Positions 55,671-64,000 of a stretch of 64,000 bases of DNA are shown one piece after another. Each line of letters starts with the position of its first letter. Positions within the stretch are counted from its first letter, which is position 1. The DNA is from Zygnema cylindricum. Taxonomy: Eukaryota; Streptophyta; Zygnematophyceae; Zygnematales; Zygnemataceae. Below the pieces are notes generated by a model, which was not told where the DNA came from, ran no database searches, and saw nothing but the letters and a program-made list of their open reading frames with translations. The position numbers were made by a program, and so were the translations under genes. The DNA lies in the NCBI GenBank assembly GCA_037447655.1, contig JBBHKE010000605.1, positions 26,069-90,068 of the forward strand, given 5' to 3'.

Positions 55671-58600
55671 ATGGCGATTTTTCAATCAGTTTTAACTTTT
55701 TCAGCAAAGCCTGTTGGCTCATTTTACTCACACGTGTCAGCTTTGGGAAGAAGAAGCGCTTCAGTTAGCAGCATCCGTAGAAGTTCAACTGAAACTCTTG
55801 CAAGATTTTGTGGAAGAGAGGCCACTCCTAGTTTTAGGGTTAGGGTTAGGGTTAGTGATCACTGTTGCAGTTTGTCGAAAAGTTCATTGTTAATTTCATC
55901 TAATCGCTCTAAAAGTTTCACACAATCCTATTTCTTTTTACAGAAGCTAGGGTTTAACAGCGACTTTAATTCAAGTCGAACGCGAACGGTTCCACAGCTT
56001 TTGACATTTGCTAAAACAGTGAATACTATGGCGGAAGTTGAGAATATGGATCCTGTTCAAAGGAAACTTATGTATGAAGATGAGTAAGAATCCTTATCCT
56101 TATCGTCGTTTTTTCTTTCTGAATCTTACATTGAGGTCTATTCCTTTATTTACTCATATCCTTAACTATATATATATATATATAATTTTTTTGTCTTGTC
56201 ATAAGCCCACATTCCTTACCATTGTCATCCTATTTCGACCGTTTTAAGTTTATTAAATACATTTATTCAATACCATCACTCAAAACATTTTTCAGTACGG
56301 TTTTGTTTTCAGTTTTAGAATTTGAAATTTGACTTGGTGGAAGGTTTAGCAGATAATCTTATTGTTGGATTTGTGTATTCGAAACACTTAAGTGTAACAA
56401 AGAAGCTTTTTTGACTTCTAAAAGGTTTGAACAAAGAAAGTTTTGTTTTTTCGCTTTTTTTTTATCTTAAAATACTTGGTCTAAGAAAAAAATTGTTTGC
56501 CCTCCAGAATGCTTTGAAAAAAGAAAGTTTTAGTTCTTTTTATGAAACTATGCGAAAATTCTTATGAATTATGAGATTTTTTGTGAATTATGTGATTTTT
56601 TTAAGGAATTTTGTGATTTTTTTTATAAATTATGTATTTTTTTTAATGTTTTTTGTGAATGATTTGTCTCCAGGTGTATTCTTGTGGATGAAAACGATGA
56701 AGTTATTGGACATGATTCAAAATATAACTGTAAGACAAAATCAAGACCTTCGATTTTTTTCACTAAATGAAGATTTCTTCTGCTTGTCTATTGAAGGAAA
56801 ATTTAAACCATATTAACAGGCAAAAATTCTTCTTGGAAGCAAATGTTTCAGTGGCCACAGCTTGTAGGAAAAAGAAATTGTGTGGACAGCACATGTAAGT
56901 CCTTTGGCAAAAAATATTTTTGGCATATCTGGGGTGATATAGACCATACAAGTTCTCAAGCATACTCTCAGCCAACCCAGACTAATTACAATACCTTCTT
57001 TTGTTATCGTTTCATGTTACCTCTCTCTGGGCAAAAGAAAACTTACACGCTGTTTAAGGATTATTATGAACAATGTTGCAGGTCACTTAATGGAAAAAAT
57101 TGAGAAGGAAAACCTTCTGCATCGAGCGTTTAGCATATTTTTGTTCAACAATAAACATGAGCTCCTCTTGCAGGTCAGATTTCAACACTTGTTAGTAGTT
57201 TGAAGTTGCTGAGGAAATCTAAGTTCACTAATACCATCAAGTACTTTTTCATTCAACAATCTAAATGAAGATGTTATTTATCTGTGTATTCCATTTATCC
57301 ATTGCTATTCCCAATTATCTTCTCAAACAATGCTGCTGGTTGTAATTAGTCTGATCATACTATTTTACTATTTTTCTTAGGCCTATTGAAGGAATAATTT
57401 GGTAACTAGCAAAAAAAAATGCATTGACTAAAAAATTTCATTTTAATGTTTTTTTCTTGCATGAGGTGGTATAAAGTATTATTTCTCCATCTATGCTATG
57501 GATTGGTGAGGGTCTAATGTGTATACCGAGTGTCATGCTCCTTATTCAGCTTAAGGCCTTGACATCCACATAATACTATGTTTCCTATTACATGAAAGCC
57601 TTAATGTTAATTTTTTTTAATGTGAGCAATAATTGGCACCATGTTACTCGGTGAGGGAAAAGTTTCCACGCGGTTTTCCATGTTAGGGAGTTTGAGAACT
57701 TTAGAATTCAAGATTAGCATTTTACGTGACTGCAATTATAACGGTCAACTCTATTCATGATACAATGTTAGATTTGTTTGCTCTTACATGTGAGAGTTGA
57801 GTGCTGTAAGAGTTAGCCTTCATTAAGTCGAAATTAGTCAAGAACATTCTAACCTTCTGTAGTTCCACACTATGTGAAGCTTATGAACCAGGAATGTGAA
57901 CTGGACTTATACGGTTGATTATTTAATTATTTACGTTGTCCAAATGAATGTGAAGAACTGGCAATATTTTACCATGAGCTTTTTAACACTAAGATTAATT
58001 TTAAATTTAAACTGGTTTTATGGGTCTGTCTATTTTTTGCCTTTTGGCAGAAAAGATCAGCCACAAAAGTGACCTTTCCACAGGTCTGGACAAATACCTG
58101 TTGCAGTCACCCTCTATTTCGAGAATCAGAAATGATTTTGGAAAATCAGTTAGGTGGGTGATTTCTCTTTCATCCATTCCCTTCTTTTCTGTTTTTAGTT
58201 TTTACTTGGAAAAGTAACTATTGCTAGCATAATTGAACAAGAAAATCTTGTGATGCAATTATTTTTTGCAAGGCTTGGGAGTTGGTAAGTGAGAAAATGT
58301 GTTTTCTTTTGGAGTTATATGTGTATAGTTAAGTGGGTGTTGTTGTTCTACAACCACAGTAGTAGGAGTAGGAGGAGAACCAGTAGTAGTGGAAGTAGAC
58401 ATTTAACACAGAAGCTATCAAGCACCCTACTCAACAGCCAACTTCAAAATGTAACAGAATGCAACTTAGTGATCTAAGCAGACTCAAATTCTACATAATA
58501 GTAGAAAACACAGTGTAAAAACAATCCTCAAAGTTACAGCTCAATTGATCCAATCAACCATAAGATATTCACTCTGCAGATACACAAAAACTGCCTTAGA

Positions 58601-60963
58601 TGATTAATATCCCAACACTTGGATAATTACAATTTGTCTAAGTCCTAAATTATATACTCACAGTAAGTATCTACTAGTCACACTAATTTAAGCAACTTGG
58701 TCAAACTAATTTAAGCAACTGTACTACAGTACTGTTCTATGCTACGACAAAGAGCTACGACAAAGTACTAAAACTGTACTTTACTATTCTAAGAGTACTT
58801 CCAAAACCTAATTTTGCCATTTCTCTAAATCAAAACAGTGCGACACTATTTTAAATTGGCTAAACTACAAAACCTTGTTTTCAGGTATTTTCAAATAAAA
58901 GACCGTACATTAATGTTCTTGGTGCTTAGTCAGCAGTGGTCGGTAGCATCCGGCTGACTGTCGTCATGTAGTACGAAGCACCTGATTCCGTACAAGTGTG
59001 CTTCGTCACTTGTGGTCCCTCGTGAATCGCGTCCGTCAATTCGATGTCCATCAACGGCACCTCATGGTTGTCCGTACCATACATTCCCAGATAAACGGCT
59101 TGCATTCCGTCCGTCCGATTCTGTCAATCCGCTCGTTAATCGCCCGACATGTGTAAGCGGTCATCGGCGCTACTCCGTGAAACCTGCAACACCCTTTTCC
59201 TGGCGACGCGTGTCCAACTGGCCGTACAGTACACTCTCTTAACCTTCTGTTACTGTAACACTATTTGAGGTAAGTATTACAGGTTTTCATTTCCCAAAAT
59301 ATTCTAAGTCCTTAATCCCTCCTCACAGCTCTATCTACTGAACTAAAGATTTCCAAATTCAACAGGTGTTAGACTATATGACAGCTTGATAGTGTTTGTG
59401 GAGCATCTTTCTAACTTACAGGAAGTCTTGTTTGTTTTGTGTTTGTGTGAATAACAACAGGTGTAAAAAATGCCGGCCAAAGGAAACTTTTCGATGAGCT
59501 CGGTATTGTTGCAGAAGACGCCCCCGTGAATGATTTCACATGTCTGGGAAGAATTCACTATAAGGCTCCTTCAAATGGGAAATGGGGAGAACATGAAGGT
59601 CCGTCCTGTTTATCTTTTTATTATCATTGTTGTTATTATTACTATCTTCTTATTATTTATTAGTATTCTTATTAGATTTTGCATCACCACTGGTTTTTGC
59701 TCATGAGTGGTTTTTTTTTTTTGTATAATTTTTTTATTTTTTTTTTCAGTTTCCGAAAGAATGATTACATATTGGATTTTGTCCCGGTTTAGTGATTGCA
59801 TTGTTGTTACTTTTTAAAAAATCGTTTCTGAACTTATTTTGTTGGATCCCTTTTTTTTGTTATTATTATTTTTTAGCACAATAATCATGGAGACACTACG
59901 CCCTGTCTTGGATTTAATGTTTTTTTTGTCTTTTGAACTCGTTCTTTTCTGTGCACAATTGGTTGATTTTATCATCAGCATATGGGACTGTGAAAGTCTT
60001 ATTTTTATTCAACTGGTCTTTTTTAAGAAAAAAAGAGTTTTTTAGACGTTAAAAAACGTGGACTCTAATAGCAATACAGCACTGCTCATATAATGAATAC
60101 TCGTATGTTTTTTTCCAGTAACATACTAGTACATGTTTTTGGTATGTATTTTTCAGTTAAATACTACTGTTGTACAGCTAATTTGTTAACGAGTCACTTC
60201 ATTATATTTTCTTGACTGGTTCATAAACGTGGGTGTGTAAATCCTCTCCACTTTTAGTCGATTATAATCTCTTTCCTGATTGGTTCGTAATGTGGGAATG
60301 TAAATTTTCTCTTCTTTTAGTCCATTGTAATCTTTTTCCGGATTGGTTGGTACATGTGGGTGTGTAAATCCTCTCGACTTTTAGTCGATTATAATCTCTT
60401 TCCTGATTGGTTTATTCATGTGGGTGTGTAATCCCTCCCTACTTTTAGTCAATTATCTTCTCTTTCCTGATTGGTTCATGAATATAGGTGTGTAGAATTT
60501 TCTCTTCTCTCTTCTTTTAGTCGATTATAATCTCTTTCCTTATTGGTTCGTGAATGTGGGTGTGTAAATCCTCTCTACTTTTTGTCGATTATAATCTTTT
60601 TCCTGATTGGTTCGTGAATGTGGGTGTGTAAATCCTCTTTTCTTTTAGTCGATTATAATCTCTTTCCTGATTGGTTCGTGAATGTGGGTGTGTAAATCCT
60701 CTCTTCTTTTAGTCGATTATCTTCTCTTTCTCAAACGGGACGTTCAACTGGTACCAAATCCTGAAGAAGTGGAGGATGTGAGGTTCGTAAATCGAGAGGA
60801 GCTTCGAGAACTCGTTAGAAAAGCGGATGCGAATGAAGACAATGTGAAACTTTCTCCTTGGTTTCGATTGGTTGTCGACAAATTTCTCTTTGATTGGTGG
60901 GACCAAATGGAAAAAGGGACTCTTAAAGAAGCGGTCGACATGGAAACCATTCATAGGTTGTGA
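55671..60963 (+). CDS. IDI1: Isopentenyl-diphosphate delta-isomerase, type I (6 exons)
   Basis: My exon model is 55671-56083, 56674-56729, 57082-57173, 58051-58153, 59461-59598 and 60713-60963: 350 residues, all GT-AG. The enzyme interconverts isopentenyl and dimethylallyl diphosphate, the universal isoprenoid units. Landmarks are HLMEKIEKENLLHRAFS, LLLQKRSATKVTFPQVWTN, the catalytic-Cys block TCCSHPLFRESE, KLFDELGI, and the metal/acid block WGEHEVDYLLFLKRD (its Val is built across intron 5). Residues 1 to about 115 are a Ser/Arg-rich organelle transit peptide. A second ATG at 56028 (residue 120, MAEVENMD) would give a 231-residue form like the short plant isoforms. The C-terminus HRL resembles a weak peroxisomal signal. 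Intron 4 holds a solo LTR and intron 5 a splice-site minisatellite. Polyadenylation signal at 61046. Confidence 0.93.
55834..55851 (+). repeat. Telomere-like (TTAGGG)3 in isomerase exon 1
   Basis: TTAGGGTTAGGGTTAGGG followed by TTAG lies in the transit-peptide coding part and is read as alternating Arg-Val (FRVRVRVSD). The unit is six bases; the usual plant telomere unit is TTTAGGG. It could be slippage, or a telo-box-like element downstream of the start. Confidence 0.85.
58341..59364 (-). mobile_element. Solo Copia LTR (C family) in isomerase intron 4
   Basis: A 1024-bp LTR antisense to the gene, starting TGTTGAATTTGGAAATC at 59364 and ending GTAGAACAACA at 58341, with exact target-site duplication GGTGT (58336-58340 and 59365-59369). 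Its end encodes MSTSTTTGSPPTP, close to the gag start of C (MSTSTTIVASPPTP). The CpG-rich part at 58920-59230 is LTR, not an exon. Removal leaves a normal intron of about 280 bp. Confidence 0.9.
60212..60735 (+). repeat. 64-bp minisatellite duplicating the exon 6 splice acceptor
   Basis: Eight units, each ending in CTTTTAG|TCGATTAT..., with acceptor AGs ending at 60257, 60320, 60384, 60448, 60520, (60584, mutated to TTG), 60648 and 60712. The spacing is 63-64 bp with one 72. The last is the true exon 6 acceptor. Each upstream unit carries a copy of the first 20 or so exon bases (TCGATTATAATCTCTTTCC), then ATTGGTTCGTGAATGTGGG. Reading from unit 7 gives VDYNLFPDWFVNVGV and a stop. Confidence 0.9.
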
Positions 60964-61045
60964 AGGTGATCAATAGTTTGAGGAGATGTTCTTGTTTTTT
61001 TCCGTTGTTCCCAACGTTTTTCCGTTTTTCCGGTTTTTGTATTGA

Positions 61046-61051
61046 AATAAA
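61046..61051 (+). terminator. Polyadenylation signal of the isomerase gene
   Basis: AATAAA 83 bp after the stop codon, in a T/G-rich 3' UTR. It is the only perfect hexamer near the gene end. Confidence 0.55.
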
Positions 61052-61063
61052 GAGATTGTTTTG

Positions 61064-62037
61064 GAGTCTCGCGATATTTTTCGATGAGACAAAAAAGTGA
61101 AGCTTGACAAGTTAGTATTTAGAATCGTAGATGACAAGCCGAGCAAATTTTATCCTAGTGACATAGACATGTTTTGGCTTTTTTTCTTTTTCTTGTTCTT
61201 CTTTCCTTTTTTTTTCTTTCTGGGGTTTAATGGTTAGGGTTTAAAACTCCCTTAATTGTGGAGTTTAGGATTTTTTGGAAAGTTTAAGATAGTCACCATT
61301 TGATGGTTTTTCGATGGAGTCGTTTTTTCTCTTGTTCTGCTTCACCTTTTTTTTTTTTTGGTTTGAAATTGGGGGATATAAATTGCCTTAAATAGTTCGG
61401 GATTTTGCAAAGTTCCAATAGTCAACCAGGCTTTTTTAGGGCTTTTAGGTTTTTTAAGGTTTTTAGGGTTTTTTAGGGTTTTAGAGTTTGCCAAAACAAT
61501 GTCTCCAAAAAAAAAACAACAGGAGCAAAAAACGATATCAGTGTCACAAGCCGAACGATCGCACCCATTTCTTTTTGATTTTTACTTCTCCCATATGTAG
61601 TTTTTCAATCACTTCCATCAAATGCCAAGCCATATTGTGTGAAATTGCATATAAATCAAGATATTTACTCAAGTAATTACTTTCAATTTTGAGCAAATGC
61701 CAATTACTCCCTACCAAAATAAATAAACTCCAAACTTTCGGCTAAGTCTATATGTCATTGCTTGTCCATTGAATAATGGTCAAAAGAATTTCTAAAGCTG
61801 TATTCTTGTGTCTTCCTTTTGCTGGTTTTTGCCTCTTTGGGTGTCTTTGATTTATGTTCCATTTTTCAACGTGTTCGTTTCGTTCGCCTTCTCTTACTTG
61901 GTTGCTTCCCTCCTCAATTACACCGCTCATCAGTGATAAAGATTTATTAGTGATAATGCGAAATTCAATTTAATTTGGGCAAGGAGGTGTGGCAGATTGT
62001 AGCCCACGCCCTTAAATAACATTGTTCACTTTATTTT
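61064..62037. other. Intergenic 3' of the isomerase gene
   Basis: T-rich, with degenerate TTTAGGG-like repeats at 61430-61480. At about 61990-62105 lies a fragment like the MITE end (GTGTTATTAACACTAATAATGATGAGCGGTGTAG). No gene is recognised; the short ORFs on both strands have no domain. Confidence 0.5.
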
Positions 62038-62463
62038 GTGATTTTGGGCGAAAAAAGTCGCAATCGAATTAGTGTTATTAACACTAATAATGATGAGCGG
62101 TGTAGTTTTCTTTTTTTGGCATTGCCACCCCTTTTTCTTCCAGTGGACTCAAATGGTTTACCATCGCTCTTCTTTGACTTATTGACCATGTCCGGAAGCA
62201 CTTATTCTCCCCTTCTCCCTCCCCCACCACCACCCAAACCGCGTAAACCAACCTCTACATGTTTGAAATGCCTTAGGTTTCGTAATCATTTTCCGGGCAG
62301 TGCCGGTTGCGCCCGCCATACACGGAGTTGTCATCATTGTGTGGCCTTCGGTGGTCTTTACTCTAGTATCATTTCTCAACCGTCTTCGACCACACTTTTG
62401 TCCGGCCCTAAAGCAGTCTGTGATTTTGTCTGTGACTTACATGTCTTGGGGGTGTATTGTTGA
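62038..62463 (+). CDS. Hypothetical Cys-rich ORF cut by an LTR
   Basis: 141 codons; the last two lie in the LTR that starts at 62458. After a Pro run (LLPPPPPPKPRKP) comes CLKCLRFRNHFPGSAGCARHTRSCHHC, a CX2C-X12-C-X6-CX2C spacing that could bind zinc but fits no domain I can name. The first ATG is not special; the ATG at 62188 (MSGSTYSPLL) is equally likely. It may be an exon or gene end disrupted by the Copia insertion, or chance. Confidence 0.25.
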   Translation: MILGEKSRNRISVINTNNDERCSFLFLALPPLFLPVDSNGLPSLFFDLLTMSGSTYSPLLPPPPPPKPRKPTSTCLKCLRFRNHFPGSAGCARHTRSCHHCVAFGGLYSSIISQPSSTTLLSGPKAVCDFVCDLHVLGVYC

Positions 62464-63620
62464 AATTTAAGTATTTTATAGGTCTAGAGATTGTAAAATA
62501 AAAGCCAAAACAATGTCGACTTGCCTCTAACTCTTCACTCAAGTCCCCACACTTGTCGCAGTCACTGAAGACTTGAGGAGGAGTTAGATCCATAGCTGCC
62601 AAGGCTGTCCAAAGAGGATAGAAAGGCAAATCTCGATAGAGTTACCTAAAATATTTGTCGTACCCGAATTTGATTCGGGTACCTGCCGTCCATCAAATTA
62701 GCCGAGAGCCTAACCTATAAATCTAGGATTAATGATAGGATATATGAGGTTTGATAAATATTTATTATGTTACACGTAGATTAGTTCATTAAACGGGATA
62801 TAGATACGTAATGCATAGATACAGTTTTTGTACACTTTTAATGTACTATATGAAACGGATACCTCGCATTTGTTTCAAACACGAAACAAATACCGCGCGT
62901 ATATTTTCAACGGCTTTAGTTGTATCCGGTTTTGATCGGACGGCCACGACGATCACGAAATATGTACTTTTGGCGTTTTACTGTCTTCGCCACATCATGT
63001 GACACGTGGCGCAACGACGTTGGATTGCGACAACTCCAGAGATCACGGGAACAAATCGCGATATGACACGTGTCGACATTTTGGCCATATCGTACGATGG
63101 TCGTACAGAAAGTACACCGGCACATGTACTTTTTTGTACGACACAGTAATTTGATTGGTGCCGTACGTCAGTAGATAGAGTTTTAGAGAGAGATAGACCT
63201 TAGAAAATTTAGAAGGTAGCAGCCTCTCTCCGAGAGAGCTCCTGTACAAAAGGGTCATCTTTGACCATTCATATCTATCAATTTACTTGACCATTTTAAG
63301 TGATTCTTTTTGCAGCGGACTCACGGGAGTCCACGCTACACAGGAGTGTAGTCGGTCAGAGTTTTTGCCTGCCAGGGTGGCTGCATTTCTAAGGGAAAGT
63401 CAAAGTGGGTGAATGTGTCCAAAACTCATATTCTAACTTTGCATTCTGTGGTGGAACTGAGCACACAGAAAGTCTTATTTCACACGGGTGAAACTATAAT
63501 GGGTTTGCGATTGTCAAGGGGTCAGTCATTTGGGTTTATATCAACTTGGAGTCGGCACTATCTAGATAAGCTTCTTTTGGATCTGCGATTTCTGTGGGCA
63601 ATGGAGCACACACAGTTTCA
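62458..63620 (+). repeat. 5' LTR of a Copia element extending past the window
   Basis: A 1163-bp LTR, TGTTGAAATTTAAG...ACACAGTTTCA, the same family as 1820-3120. The antisense tRNA-like module at about 62661-62740 has a T-arm-like stem CCCGA/TCGGG with loop ATCAAAT and an A-box-like AGGTTAGGCTCTCGG. The primer-binding site GGTTATGGGCCCACC is 63621-63635. The other LTR and the target-site duplication lie outside the window. Confidence 0.88.
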
Positions 63621-64000
63621 GGTTATGGGCCCACCATCTAGGGTGTCTATGTTTGATGGAACATGCTTCACTTATTGGGGATTTATGATGGAGGGATTGC
63701 TTTTCGAGAAACACTTATGGGGAATTGTTTCAGGACAAATGAGATGTTCGCCCAGTGGCTTTGGAGGAGCTAACTATAGAGAATCATCTGAGGCTGCCCA
63801 GTATATCAACCGAAGTTCAAATGCAACGGAAGGTGAAGGGAAAAACCTTGCTGTGGATGGGGAAATAGGCGAGAAGGAAAAATGGACACCTATGGTGAGG
63901 GGAGCTAGGCTCTCAGCTATGGTACCACTTCTAGGGATTAAAACTGAAAAAAATGACAAAAAAATATGGGAATACAAAAACACTATAGCAAAGCATCTCA
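63601..64000 (+). CDS. Copia gag, N-terminal part, open to the window end
   Basis: The ATG at 63601 lies in the last 20 bp of the LTR. The frame runs through the primer-binding site (MEHTQFQVMGPPSRV), then FDGTCFTYWGFMMEGLLFEKHLWGIVSG, a variable acidic linker, and IWEYKNTIAKHL at the edge. All 133 codons are open, unlike E and F, so this may be the most intact copy of its lineage. It is incomplete because the window ends. Confidence 0.85.
   Translation, partial: MEHTQFQVMGPPSRVSMFDGTCFTYWGFMMEGLLFEKHLWGIVSGQMRCSPSGFGGANYRESSEAAQYINRSSNATEGEGKNLAVDGEIGEKEKWTPMVRGARLSAMVPLLGIKTEKNDKKIWEYKNTIAKHL

Noticed and set aside
55834-55851. Chromosome end or telomere fusion
   Set aside because: Only three units, in frame in a coding exon; not a telomeric array.
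59012-59242. GC-richer ORF in isomerase intron 4, possible extra exon
   Set aside because: Inside the solo LTR 58341-59364, which is bounded by a GGTGT duplication; the isomerase reads correctly without it.
60212-60735. CRISPR-like array with regular 64-bp spacing
   Set aside because: Eukaryotic intron; the whole unit repeats with no unique spacers, and it clearly derives from the exon 6 boundary.

Overview
The window is nuclear DNA of a streptophyte, most likely a land plant. The evidence is two recognisable plant genes with GT-AG introns: a chloroplast-type DEAD-box helicase of the RH39 class and a transit-peptide-bearing type I isopentenyl diphosphate isomerase. Ty1/Copia LTR retrotransposons dominate, and MITE-like foldbacks and purine/pyrimidine microsatellites are very common. 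I cannot name the species.

Layout. 1-7264: an inverted copy of a segment also present at 33.2-37.4 kb. It carries a decayed minus-strand Copia element (D), a solo LTR inside D's LTR, and the 5' end of another Copia element (E). 7265-14228: no convincing gene; a long foldback (7.6-8.1 kb) and a 1.4 kb higher-order polypyrimidine satellite (10.6-12.0 kb). 14229-36048: one nest of retroelements. Copia C (+) was entered by Copia B (-), which was entered by the nearly intact Copia A (+) and by a solo LTR. The 3' LTR of C also took a MULE-like MITE and a 1.36 kb TG...CA insertion. Most of these insertions have exact target-site duplications (TSDs), so the order of events can be read. 36049-41563: the right arm of the inverted duplication, MITEs and a cluster of CGTAC motifs. 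41564-43714: a four-exon gene for a small secreted LysM protein, assembled here from splice signals. 43715-48252: low-complexity DNA, a truncated Copia 5' end (F) and short tandem repeats. 48253-54590 (-): the nine-exon helicase gene. 55671-60963 (+): the six-exon isomerase gene, divergent from the helicase. 61064-64000: a cysteine-rich hypothetical ORF, then a Copia element running off the window.

The host genes do not form a pathway. The helicase probably acts in chloroplast rRNA maturation, the isomerase in isoprenoid precursor supply, and the LysM protein outside the cell.

The most unusual signals are these. (1) All the Copia lineages share a primer-binding site complementary to the anticodon arm of initiator tRNA-Met, and it is read through as Gag codons because the gag ATG lies inside the LTR. 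(2) Several LTRs carry an antisense tRNA-like module. (3) A 64-bp minisatellite in the last isomerase intron duplicates the 3' splice site and exon start seven times. (4) The start of a helicase exon is duplicated in the preceding intron with its acceptor destroyed.
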